From an uncultured Clostridia bacterium (GTDB lineage Bacteria; Bacillota; Clostridia; Peptostreptococcales; Anaerovoracaceae), in the NCBI GenBank assembly GCA_934233735.1, contig CAKQGQ010000029.1, forward strand, positions 1 through 18,011: a stretch of 18,011 nt of DNA. The letters run 5' to 3'. Positions 7,259 to 14,591 of this stretch are shown in pieces (position 1 is the first letter of the stretch; each line of letters opens with the position of its first letter). Position numbers and translations under genes: made by a program. The notes under the pieces are model-generated. The model searched no databases. It was not told the DNA's origin and saw only the letters and a program-made list of their open reading frames with translations.

Positions 7259-10200
7259 TTACTCTTCTCTGAAATTGTCTTTAAAGTCGTCCGAATCGTC
7301 GAAACTCATGTCAAAATCGTCTTCGTCCGGCTTTTCCTCGCTGAATCCGCTGTTCATCATCTGTTCTTCGCTTTCAAGTTCTGTCTCAAAGTCCATGATA
7401 GCTTCCAGATTGCGAGGATCATCGTCATATTCCGAAGATTCCTTGATTTCGATTTCTTCATCGTTTTCGGATAAAACTTTGACATCAAGACCCAGTGCCT
7501 GCATTTCCTTAATCAATACCTTGAAAGATTCCGGAATGCCCGGCTTCGGAATATTTTCGCCCTTGACGATAGCTTCATAAGTCTTTACACGCCCTACGAT
7601 GTCGTCGGATTTTACTGTCAAAATTTCCTGTAAAGTATAAGCTGCGCCGTATGCTTCCAGCGCCCATACTTCCATTTCTCCGAAACGCTGTCCGCCGAAC
7701 TGCGCTTTACCGCCGAGTGGCTGCTGCGTTACCAGTGAGTAAGGACCGGTACTTCTTGCATGAATCTTATCATCTACCAGATGGTGGAGCTTCAGCATAT
7801 ACATGTAACCAACCGTTACCGGATTGTCGAAATATTCTCCGGTTCTTCCGTCTCTGAGTCTGAGCTTTCCGGTCTTCGGATAGCCGCATTCATCCAAAAG
7901 TTCAATAATGTCTTTTTCCGTTGCGCCGTCGAATACAGGCGTGGAAATGTACCAGCCCTTCTTCTTCGCCGCAAGTCCTAAATGCACTTCCAGCACCTGT
8001 CCGACATTCATTCGGGAAGGTACGCCCAAAGGATTCAGCATGACTTGAAGCGGCTGTCCGTTTTCGAGGAACGGCATATCTTCTTCCGGTAAAATTCTTG
8101 AAATTACACCCTTGTTGCCGTGACGGCCTGCCATCTTATCGCCGACGTTGATCTTTCTCTTCGTTGCGATATAGCATCTTACGAGTTTGTTTACTCCCGG
8201 CGGAAGTTCGTCTCCGTTTTCTCTGCAGAAAACTTTAACGTCAACAATAATACCGGTTTCGCCGTGCGGTACTCTAAGCGAAGTATCTCTGACCTCTCTC
8301 GCTTTTTCACCGAAGATTGCGCGGAGAAGTCTCTCTTCTGCGGTAAGTTCCGTTTCACCCTTAGGAGTAACCTTACCTACCAATATATCGGATGAATTTA
8401 CTTCTGCTCCGACTCTGATAATGCCTTCTTCATCCAAATCTTTGAGTGCATCGTCGCCCACATTTGGAATGTCTCTGGTGATTTCTTCCGGTCCGAGCTT
8501 GGTATCTCTGGCTTCCGATTCATATTCTTCGATATGAAGGGAAGTCAGTACATCATCCATCAAAAGTCTTTCATTTAAGATGATAGCGTCTTCGTAGTTA
8601 TAACCTTCCCATGTCATGAAGCCGATGAGGAGGTTCTTTCCGAGAGCGATTTCGCCGAGATCTGTGGAAGGTCCGTCTGCGATAACTTCGCCTTCTTCAA
8701 TATGCTCGCCGTTGGAAACAATCGGTCTCTGGTTGATGCATGTTCCCTGGTTGGAACGTTTGAATTTCAGAAGCTTGTAAACATCTCTTTCGTTGTTGTC
8801 ATCTCTTCTGATAATAATGGTATCTGCATCGACAAATTCTACTGTTCCGGCTGCTTTTGCAAGGATTACAACACCGGAGTCTCTTGCCGCCTTGTATTCC
8901 ATACCGGTGCCGACAATCGGTGCCTCGGTCACGAGAAGAGGAACCGCCTGACGCTGCATGTTGGAACCCATGAGCGCACGGTTTGCGTCGTCGTTTTCCA
9001 GGAATGGAATCATAGCCGTTGCAACGGAAACTACCTGCTTCGGCGAAACATCCATGTAGTCAATCTGTTCTCTCGGCATAAGCGCAATTTCGCCGTGCTC
9101 GCCTCTGGACGCAACCTTAGCATTCGCAAAATGTCCATCCTCTGTAAGCGGTTCGTTTGCCTGAGCAACAACCATCATTTCTTCTTCATCAGCAGTAAGG
9201 TAGTGAATTTCATCCGTTACTCTGTGTGTTTCTTTATCTACAACTCTGTACGGTGTTTCAATGAATCCGTACTGATTAATTACGCCATATGTCGTAAGGG
9301 AACCAATCAATCCGATATTCGGACCTTCAGGCGTTTCGATCGGGCACATTCTTCCGTAGTGGGAATGGTGTACATCTCGAACTTCGAATCCGGCTCTTTC
9401 TCTTGAAAGGCCACCCGGTCCGAGTGCTGAAAGTCTTCTCTTGTGCGTAAGCTCAGCAAGAGGATTGTTCTGGTCCATGAACTGCGACAGCTGGGAACTT
9501 CCGAAGAATTCCTTGATTGCCGCTGTTACAGGTCTGATATTCATTAAAGCCTGTGGAGTCGTAACGTCGATGTCCTGTGTGGTCATTCTTTCCTTTACAA
9601 CTCTTTCCATTCTGGCAAGGCCGATTCTGAACTGATTCTGAAGAAGTTCTCCTACAGTTCTCAGACGACGGTTGCCTAAATGGTCTATATCGTCAATTGT
9701 TCCGATGCCATAGTTTAAGTTGAGGATATAGCTGACAGACGCAATAATATCCTCCACGATAATATGCTTAGGTGAAAGGTCATTCTTTCTTTCAACGAGC
9801 ATTTCTTTCAGCTCATCGTCAGAGGAAGCCGCCGCCAGTATTTCTTTCAGGACAGGATAAAATACCTTGTCAGCCACCTTGAGCTCCGTAATGTCGAAGT
9901 TGACATACTGCGCAAGGTCTACAAAGTTATTTCCGATTATTTTCGTAACCTGATCTTCTTTTTCCTTATCAAGCGCGTATGCATAGATATACTCTACGCC
10001 TGCATTCTCAATTTCAAAAGCCAGGTCTCTATTGATTTTCTGTCCTTTTTCAGCCAGAATTTCTCCTGTCTCCGGATGAATTACATCTTCGGCTGCCACT
10101 ACGCCTGCAATTCTGTTTGATAAACCAAGTTTTTTATTATACTTATATCTTCCGACTTTCGCCAGGTCATAACGCTTTGCATCAAAGAACAAAGAGTTGA

Positions 10201-10960
10201 ACAGCGCCTTCGCACTTTCAACTGTAGGCGGTTCAGCAGGTCTCAGTTTCTTATAGATTTCTTTCAGACCTTCTTCGTAGTTCGTCGCAGCATCTTTTTC
10301 CAGAGTCTTCATAAGTCTCGGATCTTCACCGAAAATATCAATGATTTCCTGGTTTGTTCCAAATCCGAGTGCTCTCAAAAGAGTCGTAACCGGCTGCTTT
10401 CTCGTACGGTCAACTCTTACGGAAATAATTTCGTTGGAGTCTGTTTCGTATTCGAGCCACGCACCTCTGTTTGGGATAATCGTAGTTGAAAACAGTTTGT
10501 TATTGGATTTATCAACAGTTACATCGTAGTAAGGTCCCGGCGAACGAACGAGCTGTGTTACGACAACTCTTTCCGCTCCATTGTAAATGAAAGTACCTTT
10601 TTCAGTCATCAAAGGGAAATCTCCCATGAAAACTTCCTGTTCCTTCACTTCTCCGGTTTCTTTATTTATCAGTCTTACTCTGACTTTAAGCGGAGCTGCA
10701 TATGTTACATCCCTCTCCTTGCACTCCTCCTGCTCGTATTTCGGAGCATCGGTGAGTGAATTATCAATGAATTCCAAGACCAGATTGTCCGCATAGTCCT
10801 TAATCGGAGAAATATCTTCAAAAACTTCTCTGAGACCTTCGCGGATAAACCAATCGTACGATTCCGTCTGAATTTGAATCAGATTCGGCATTTCGCAAAC
10901 TTCATTGATTTTCGCAAATGTCATACGTTCTTTTCTACCTACTTGTATAGGTTTTGGCAT
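7259..10960 (-). CDS. rpoB: RNA polymerase subunit beta
   Basis: This 1233-residue protein is the beta subunit of RNA polymerase, which with beta' forms the active-site cleft. The rifampicin-binding region begins FFGSSQLSQFMDQNNPLAE at residue 485. Gln493, Asp496, His506 and Ser511, equivalent to E. coli 513, 516, 526 and 531, are the sensitive-type residues. The C-terminal clamp motif GGKAQFGGQRFGEMEVWALE is present, followed by an acidic extension of about 60 residues ending in NFREE. An in-frame GTG at 10967-10969 would give three more residues, but it overlaps the Shine-Dalgarno AAGGAG. The ATG at 10958-10960, 8 nt from that site, is therefore the better start. The gene has its own promoter, a terminator between it and rplL, and rpoC 29 nt downstream. 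Confidence 0.98.
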   Translation of the reverse strand: MPKPIQVGRKERMTFAKINEVCEMPNLIQIQTESYDWFIREGLREVFEDISPIKDYADNLVLEFIDNSLTDAPKYEQEECKERDVTYAAPLKVRVRLINKETGEVKEQEVFMGDFPLMTEKGTFIYNGAERVVVTQLVRSPGPYYDVTVDKSNNKLFSTTIIPNRGAWLEYETDSNEIISVRVDRTRKQPVTTLLRALGFGTNQEIIDIFGEDPRLMKTLEKDAATNYEEGLKEIYKKLRPAEPPTVESAKALFNSLFFDAKRYDLAKVGRYKYNKKLGLSNRIAGVVAAEDVIHPETGEILAEKGQKINRDLAFEIENAGVEYIYAYALDKEKEDQVTKIIGNNFVDLAQYVNFDITELKVADKVFYPVLKEILAAASSDDELKEMLVERKNDLSPKHIIVEDIIASVSYILNLNYGIGTIDDIDHLGNRRLRTVGELLQNQFRIGLARMERVVKERMTTQDIDVTTPQALMNIRPVTAAIKEFFGSSQLSQFMDQNNPLAELTHKRRLSALGPGGLSRERAGFEVRDVHHSHYGRMCPIETPEGPNIGLIGSLTTYGVINQYGFIETPYRVVDKETHRVTDEIHYLTADEEEMMVVAQANEPLTEDGHFANAKVASRGEHGEIALMPREQIDYMDVSPKQVVSVATAMIPFLENDDANRALMGSNMQRQAVPLLVTEAPIVGTGMEYKAARDSGVVILAKAAGTVEFVDADTIIIRRDDNNERDVYKLLKFKRSNQGTCINQRPIVSNGEHIEEGEVIADGPSTDLGEIALGKNLLIGFMTWEGYNYEDAIILNERLLMDDVLTSLHIEEYESEARDTKLGPEEITRDIPNVGDDALKDLDEEGIIRVGAEVNSSDILVGKVTPKGETELTAEERLLRAIFGEKAREVRDTSLRVPHGETGIIVDVKVFCRENGDELPPGVNKLVRCYIATKRKINVGDKMAGRHGNKGVISRILPEEDMPFLENGQPLQVMLNPLGVPSRMNVGQVLEVHLGLAAKKKGWYISTPVFDGATEKDIIELLDECGYPKTGKLRLRDGRTGEYFDNPVTVGYMYMLKLHHLVDDKIHARSTGPYSLVTQQPLGGKAQFGGQRFGEMEVWALEAYGAAYTLQEILTVKSDDIVGRVKTYEAIVKGENIPKPGIPESFKVLIKEMQALGLDVKVLSENDEEIEIKESSEYDDDPRNLEAIMDFETELESEEQMMNSGFSEEKPDEDDFDMSFDDSDDFKDNFREE

Positions 10961-10968
10961 CTTTATCA

Positions 10969-10974
10969 CTCCTT
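10969..10974 (-). promoter_or_regulatory. Shine-Dalgarno site that fixes the rpoB start
   Basis: AAGGAG lies 8 nt before the ATG at 10958-10960. The upstream alternative GTG (10967-10969) overlaps the site itself and could not be used with it, so the shorter protein beginning MPKPIQVG is preferred. Confidence 0.85.
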
Positions 10975-11012
10975 ATATTCTTAAAACAAATTACTTTGTG
11001 TGGCAGTCTAAT

Positions 11013-11041
11013 ATTATATAATATCCATGTCAAATAATCAA
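11013..11041 (-). promoter_or_regulatory. Sigma-A promoter of rpoB-rpoC
   Basis: TTGATT at 11036-11041 and a perfect TATAAT at 11013-11018 are separated by exactly 17 nt. Transcription would begin near 11006, giving a leader of about 46 nt before the rpoB ATG. It lies about 40 nt downstream of the terminator behind rplL, so RNA polymerase synthesis can be set apart from that of ribosomal stalk proteins. Confidence 0.85.
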
Positions 11042-11080
11042 GAGTTTATTTGGATTTTTTAGGAATATTTTTTGCAAAAC

Positions 11081-11110
11081 AAAAAGCGGCGCATAACGCA
11101 GCCGCCTTTT
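11081..11110 (-). terminator. Rho-independent terminator/attenuator between rplL and rpoB
   Basis: On the transcribed strand GCGGC (11105-11101) pairs with GCCGC (11090-11086), with two further inner G-C pairs possible around a bulge. It is preceded by AAAA and followed by TTTTT. It begins 20 nt after the rplL stop. The stem is short, so partial read-through into rpoBC is likely, as in attenuators known at this junction in other bacteria. Confidence 0.8.
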
Positions 11111-11129
11111 ATTTCTTAGTTATTTAGAA

Positions 11130-11495
11130 TTATTTAAGAACTACAGTAGCTCCAACTTCTTCTAACTGAGTCTTGATAGCTTCAGCTTCAGCCTTTTCGA
11201 TGCCTTCCTTGAGGTTTGTAGGAGCACCATCTACAGCTTCCTTAGCTTCCTTTAAGCCAAGACCTGTGATTTCTCTTACAGCCTTGATAACTTTGATCTT
11301 TTCTGCACCTGCAGATTCAAGTACTACCGTGAATTCTGTCTGTTCTTCAGCTGCTGCTGCGCCACCTGCTGCACCTACAACTGCAACTGGAGCTGCTGCG
11401 GATACGCCGAATTCTTCTTCACAAGCTTTAACTAACTCGTTTAATTCTAAAACTGTCATCGCTTTTATAGCTTCGATAATTTGTTCTTTATTCAT
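11130..11495 (-). CDS. rplL: Large ribosomal subunit protein bL12 (L7/L12)
   Basis: This 121-residue protein is the multi-copy stalk protein L7/L12, which recruits and activates translation GTPases such as EF-G and EF-Tu. It has the expected three parts: an N-terminal dimerisation domain (residues 1-32), an Ala/Gly/Val-rich flexible hinge (about 33-51) and a C-terminal factor-binding domain with KIKVIKAVREITGLGLKEAK. The C-terminus, GATVVLK, is typical. The ATG has AAAGGAG 7 nt upstream. It lies 72 nt downstream of rplJ, whose product L10 anchors L12 dimers to the ribosome, and is followed by a terminator that should set the relative level of rpoB. Confidence 0.98.
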   Translation of the reverse strand: MNKEQIIEAIKAMTVLELNELVKACEEEFGVSAAAPVAVVGAAGGAAAAEEQTEFTVVLESAGAEKIKVIKAVREITGLGLKEAKEAVDGAPTNLKEGIEKAEAEAIKTQLEEVGATVVLK

Positions 11496-11567
11496 TTTAT
11501 TTCTCCTTTATAAATTTTCTCTTAACAGAGATATGATTTTTTAAATTTTCGCTTTTCGTTTTCAGGA

Positions 11568-12062
11568 CTATTCTGCTTTAGCATCTGCGATAGCCTGGAA
11601 TGTTCTGACTGCCTTGCTGACAGGTGACTGAATGCTTCCCATGAACTTAGCAATAAGAACTTCTCTTGACGGAATGTCTGCAACAGCCTGGATGCCGTCT
11701 TTGTCGAGGAAGTTTCCTTCTACAACACCTGCTTTGAATTCCATCTTTTTGAAGTCTTTAATAACTTCGTTTAACACTCTTGCCGGAGCAGTTGCGTCTT
11801 CCTTGCTGATTGCAAGAGCGCTCGGTCCGTCGAGAACTTCTGCAAGACCTTCGAATTCAGTTCCTGCGATTGCTCTCTTTACAAGTGTGTTCTTATATAC
11901 GGTGTAATCTACGTTTGCTTCACGAAGTTTCTTTCTCATAGCGTCTGCCTGAGCAACTGTGATTCCCATGTAGTCGATAACGACTGCGGACTGTGCACCG
12001 TCTAATTTTTCTTTAATTTCGTCGATAATGACTTGTTTCGCTTTTTGAGCTTCTACTGACAT
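11568..12062 (-). CDS. rplJ: Large ribosomal subunit protein uL10
   Basis: This 164-residue protein is L10, the base of the ribosomal stalk. It binds 23S rRNA beside L11 and carries L12 dimers on its C-terminal helix. The N-terminal globular region has the typical LDGAQSAVVIDYMGITV and YTVYKNTLVKRAI segments. The C-terminal part, KAVRTFQAIADAKAE, is the end of the L12-binding helix. The length is usual for Firmicutes. The ATG has AAAGGAG 9 nt upstream. A structured leader with terminator lies immediately before it; in Bacillus the L10-L12 complex is known to bind this leader and attenuate its own transcription, so the same control is expected here. Confidence 0.98.
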   Translation of the reverse strand: MSVEAQKAKQVIIDEIKEKLDGAQSAVVIDYMGITVAQADAMRKKLREANVDYTVYKNTLVKRAIAGTEFEGLAEVLDGPSALAISKEDATAPARVLNEVIKDFKKMEFKAGVVEGNFLDKDGIQAVADIPSREVLIAKFMGSIQSPVSKAVRTFQAIADAKAE

Positions 12063-12124
12063 TGTCTGTTTCTCCTTTCTTGCCCGGTCATTGAAGGCCC
12101 GGCAGAGTATGGCTGGTACTCCAT

Positions 12125-12165
12125 AAAAAAACCTTGCACGCTTTCGTTTTCCGCAGTATGCAAGG
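12125..12165 (-). terminator. Attenuator terminator of the rplJ leader
   Basis: CCTTGCA (12165-12159) pairs perfectly with TGCAAGG (12138-12132) and is followed by seven T residues on the transcribed strand. It lies at the 3' end of the L10 leader and about 60 nt before rplJ. It probably ends part of the transcription from rplK-rplA unless an alternative fold forms. Confidence 0.9.
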
Positions 12166-12231
12166 CCAATATTTTATATTGTACCTCGGCGGGAAATTAA
12201 GCTTTCGCACCCGCTGTCTACGGTGATATTT
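12125..12231 (-). promoter_or_regulatory. L10 leader (ribosomal protein L10-L12 autoregulatory RNA)
   Basis: The RNA between rplA and rplJ carries hallmarks of the L10 leader family: GACAGCGGGTGC (12217-12206) and a downstream CTTAAT followed by CCCGCCGAGG (12193-12184), which can pair through CGGG/CCCG. A perfect CAATAT/ATATTG hairpin (12167-12181) and the terminator stem follow. In Bacillus, L10 with L12 bound to this RNA promotes termination ahead of rplJ. Nearer to rplJ, GAGTA/TACTC (12105-12121) and a GC-rich bulged stem (about 12082-12103) can also form, but their role is unknown. Confidence 0.88.
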
Positions 12232-12236
12232 CTTGT

Positions 12237-12935
12237 TTAGAACTGGATCAGTGCAGGGTTAACCTTTACCCCAGGACCCATTGTGGAAGCAACTGTTACG
12301 CTTCTAAGGTACTGACCTTTCGCTGCTGCCGGCTTAGCCTTTACAACAGCTTCAAGCAGTGCATTGAAGTTTTCAGCTAACTTTTCAGGTCCGAAGGAAA
12401 CCTTTCCAATCGGTGTGTGGATGATGTTTGTCTTGTCAAGTCTGTACTCAACTTTACCTGCTTTAATTTCCTGCAGTGCTTTTTCAACATCCATTGTAAC
12501 TGTTCCTGACTTCGGGTTTGGCATTAAGCCCTTAGGTCCTAAGATCTTACCTAATCTACCTACAACACCCATCATATCAGGAGTAGCAACTACTACATCG
12601 AAGTCAAACCAGTTTTCGGTCTGAATCTTCTGAGCCATTTCTTCAGCTCCTACATAATCAGCGCCTGCTGCTTCCGCTTCCTGCGCCTTAGGTCCTTTAG
12701 CAAATACTAAAACCTTTTTCGTCTTGCCTGTTCCGTGCGGAAGAACGATTGCACCTCTAACCTGCTGGTCAGCGTGTCTTCCGTCAACACCAAGCTTGAT
12801 GTGTACTTCAACTGTTTCGTCGAATTTTGCTTTCGCATTGTCAACAGCAATCTTTAAAGCTTCTTTTGCTTCAAAAGTTTCAGCCTTGTTGTAAGCTGCA
12901 ACTGCTGCCTTGTAGTTTTTACCTCTTTTAGGCAT
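12237..12935 (-). CDS. rplA: Large ribosomal subunit protein uL1
   Basis: This 232-residue protein is L1, which forms the mobile L1 stalk that guides deacylated tRNA out of the E site. Diagnostic segments are RHADQQVRGAIVLPHGTGK near residues 55-73, GRLGKILGPKGLMPNPKSGTV around 130 and the C-terminal TVASTMGPGVKVN. The length is standard. The ATG has GAGGAGG about 6 nt upstream. It lies 45 nt after rplK, and that gap can form a small hairpin with an asymmetric internal loop, a possible L1 target. L1 is a known translational repressor of its own operon in several bacteria. Confidence 0.98.
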   Translation of the reverse strand: MPKRGKNYKAAVAAYNKAETFEAKEALKIAVDNAKAKFDETVEVHIKLGVDGRHADQQVRGAIVLPHGTGKTKKVLVFAKGPKAQEAEAAGADYVGAEEMAQKIQTENWFDFDVVVATPDMMGVVGRLGKILGPKGLMPNPKSGTVTMDVEKALQEIKAGKVEYRLDKTNIIHTPIGKVSFGPEKLAENFNALLEAVVKAKPAAAKGQYLRSVTVASTMGPGVKVNPALIQF

Positions 12936-12947
12936 GTTTACCTCCTC

Positions 12948-12974
12948 GTGGTACTAGCGACTTTCGTCTTCCAC
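12948..12974 (-). promoter_or_regulatory. Possible L1-binding hairpin in the rplK-rplA gap
   Basis: On the transcribed strand GTGG (12974-12971) can pair with CCAC (12951-12948). Inside, GAC and GTC close a GAAA loop, leaving an asymmetric internal loop of 2 and 7 nt. The Shine-Dalgarno of rplA follows directly. Two short helices around an asymmetric loop is the general form of L1 sites in 23S rRNA and mRNA, but the stems are short and the match is only qualitative. Confidence 0.35.
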
Positions 12975-12980
12975 TTTCTA

Positions 12981-13406
12981 TTAATCTTCAATAACGATTC
13001 CCATACTTCTCGCAGTACCCTTGATCATTTCTGTAGCTGCTTCAAGGCTTGCTGCGTTTAAGTCTGGCATTTTTGTCTTAGCAATTTCTTCTGCCTGTGC
13101 TCTTGTTAATGTAGCAACCTTTTTCTTGTTAGGTTCTCCGGATGCTGCATCAAGACCTGCGGCTTTTTTAAGAAGAACTGCTGCCGGCGGTGTTTTCGTA
13201 ACAAATGTGAATGATCTGTCAGCGTAAACTGTGATTACTACAGGAATAATCATACCCGGCTGATCTTGTGTTCTGGCATTAAACTGTTTGCAGAAGTCCA
13301 TGATATTAACACCCTTCTGACCTAAAGCAGGACCAACTGGAGGTGCTGGAGTAGCATTTCCGGCTGCAATCTGAAGTTTAATATAACCGTCTACTTTTTT
13401 AGCCAT
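12981..13406 (-). CDS. rplK: Large ribosomal subunit protein uL11
   Basis: This 141-residue protein is L11, which with its 23S rRNA site forms the GTPase-associated centre and the target region of thiostrepton-type antibiotics. It begins MAKKVDGYIKLQI. It has the conserved proline-rich N-terminal segment PAPPVGPALGQKGVNIMDF (about residues 20-38) and the C-terminal rRNA-binding domain ending GTARSMGIVIED. The length is exactly typical. The ATG has AAAGGAG 8 nt upstream. It is 26 nt downstream of nusG and 45 nt upstream of rplA, in the arrangement conserved across most bacteria. Confidence 0.98.
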   Translation of the reverse strand: MAKKVDGYIKLQIAAGNATPAPPVGPALGQKGVNIMDFCKQFNARTQDQPGMIIPVVITVYADRSFTFVTKTPPAAVLLKKAAGLDAASGEPNKKKVATLTRAQAEEIAKTKMPDLNAASLEAATEMIKGTARSMGIVIED

Positions 13407-13432
13407 TTCATCTTCTCCTTTCTAAAGATTTT

Positions 13433-14005
13433 TTAAATTTTATCCACCTGGCTGAATTCGAGTTCAACCGGCGTATCTCTACCAAACATAGAAACCTTAA
13501 CGCGCAGTACCTGCTTTTCCTTATTGATTTCTTCAACGATTCCCATGAAGCTTTCAAAAGGACCGCTGATAACACGTACTGTTTCGCCGACTTCTACATC
13601 AAGGTCGATATAAACTTTTTCTATACCCATTCTCGCCACTTCTTCATCCGTAAGCGGAATCGGTTCGGAGCCGTGACCTACGAAACCTGTAACGCCCTGC
13701 GTATTTCTTACAAGGTACCAGGACTCGTTGGTAACAATCATCTTTATAATTACATAACCCGGAAACATCTTCCTGGTTTTAATCTTACGCTGCCCGTCTT
13801 TAATTTCTACTCTGTCTTCCGTAGGTACAACGATGTCGATGATAAGGTCCTGCATTCCACGGTTCTCAACCATCTTTTCGATATTCACTTTTACTTTGTT
13901 TTCGTGACCGGAATAAGTATGCACAACATACCATTTGGCTTGGCCGTCACCTCTGATTCCCTCTCCTTCAAGGGGAGAAACACCTTTATTCTCAAAATCT
14001 GACAT
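13433..14005 (-). CDS. nusG: Transcription termination/antitermination factor NusG
   Basis: This 190-residue protein is NusG, which binds the beta' clamp of RNA polymerase, modulates pausing and couples transcription to ribosomes or Rho. The NGN domain starts at KWYVVHTYSGHENKV (residues 24-38). The C-terminal KOW domain includes GETVRVISGPFESFMGIV, from about residue 140. The protein carries about 22 residues before the NGN domain, Gly- and acid-rich, where many homologues begin within a few residues of it. No alternative in-frame start occurs in this extension. GAAGG precedes the ATG at 14003-14005 by about 8 nt, so the extension looks real. It lies between secE and rplK. Confidence 0.97.
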   Translation of the reverse strand: MSDFENKGVSPLEGEGIRGDGQAKWYVVHTYSGHENKVKVNIEKMVENRGMQDLIIDIVVPTEDRVEIKDGQRKIKTRKMFPGYVIIKMIVTNESWYLVRNTQGVTGFVGHGSEPIPLTDEEVARMGIEKVYIDLDVEVGETVRVISGPFESFMGIVEEINKEKQVLRVKVSMFGRDTPVELEFSQVDKI

Positions 14006-14055
14006 TCTCGTACCTTCTTTTCAATCGTATAAGTAATAAAATTAAGATTTTAAGC

Positions 14056-14277
14056 CTAGTTCAAAGTGATGTTTAAAACTGACTTGAGTGCTGCCAGAAC
14101 GCCTGTATCGATAAGCCAGAAGCCCAGTGCGAAAACAGCGCAGGTAGCGATTACCACAGCCGTATAGGATATTGTTTCCTTTTTTGTAGGCCATACAACC
14201 TTCTTCATTTCAACCTTCACGGATTTAAAATATTCCTTGAAGCTTGTTCTTTTCTTTGTTACCTCTTTATTAGCCAT
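14056..14277 (-). CDS. secE: Preprotein translocase subunit SecE
   Basis: This 73-residue protein is the short, single-span type of SecE found in Gram-positive bacteria. It clamps SecY in the SecYEG channel. A basic, amphipathic N-terminal half contains the conserved segment SVKVEMKKVVWPTKKE (about residues 19-34). A single transmembrane segment, from about residue 38 to 60, follows. The ATG has AAGGAG 8 nt upstream. It sits 12 nt after rpmG and 50 nt before nusG, which is the conserved order. Confidence 0.97.
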   Translation of the reverse strand: MANKEVTKKRTSFKEYFKSVKVEMKKVVWPTKKETISYTAVVIATCAVFALGFWLIDTGVLAALKSVLNITLN

Positions 14278-14289
14278 TCTACCCGCTCC

Positions 14290-14439
14290 TTATTTTGTTT
14301 CTTTGTGAAGAGTGTGCTTTTTGCAGAATCTGCAGTATTTCATCATTTCAATACGATCCGGGTCGTTCTTCTTGTTTTTCATCGTATTGTAGTTTCTTTG
14401 CTTACACTCTGTGCATGCCAGCATAACTTTAACTCTCAT
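14290..14439 (-). CDS. rpmG: Large ribosomal subunit protein bL33
   Basis: This short gene encodes a 49-residue protein starting MRVKVMLACTECKQRNYNTM and ending HTLHKETK. It is bL33, a small protein of the large subunit near the E site. The two CxxC pairs, CTEC at residues 9-12 and CRFC at 36-39, make it the zinc-binding (C+) form. The ATG at 14437-14439 has GGAGG about 9 nt upstream. It is the first gene of the unit started by the strong promoter at 14522-14550. Its stop codon lies 12 nt before the secE start. Confidence 0.96.
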   Translation of the reverse strand: MRVKVMLACTECKQRNYNTMKNKKNDPDRIEMMKYCRFCKKHTLHKETK

Positions 14440-14468
14440 GTTGATTGTCCTCCGTTTAACTCAAAATT

Positions 14469-14493
14469 CAGAGCCCTTTTTCAAGAAGCTCTG
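14469..14493 (-). promoter_or_regulatory. Hairpin in the rpmG 5' leader
   Basis: CAGAGC (14493-14488) pairs perfectly with GCTCTG (14474-14469) on the transcribed strand, inside the roughly 75-nt leader. No T-tract follows, so it is not a terminator. It may protect the 5' end of the mRNA; its function is unknown. Confidence 0.45.
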
Positions 14494-14521
14494 TTACGCA
14501 TAATCATAAAGTTGCCTATTA

Positions 14522-14550
14522 ATTATAAAACAGCGCTTTTTCAATGTCAA
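14522..14550 (-). promoter_or_regulatory. Consensus sigma-A promoter of rpmG-secE-nusG-rplK-rplA
   Basis: TTGACA at 14545-14550 and TATAAT at 14522-14527 are both perfect and are separated by exactly 17 nt. Transcription should begin near 14515. This is the strongest promoter in the window and is expected to supply the rpmG-to-rplA unit, with part reading on into rplJ-rplL. Confidence 0.93.
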
Positions 14551-14591
14551 GATTCTTTTTTGACTTATTTTTCTTATTTCGTATTTTTCTT

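Noticed and set aside
4179..9635. Several long plus-strand frames opposite rpoC and rpoB (for example 4179-4937, 5589-6194, 8702-9406)
   Set aside because: All are antisense to conserved polymerase genes, with odd composition and no family resemblance or translation signals.
11013..11034. TTGACA at 11029-11034 as the -35 box of the rpoB promoter
   Set aside because: It lies only 10 nt from TATAAT, far too close. TTGATT at 11036-11041 gives the proper 17-nt spacing.
14551..14591. A terminator for the LCP gene before the rpmG promoter
   Set aside because: The stretch is A-rich on the transcribed strand but forms no stem, so the LCP transcript may simply run into rpmG.
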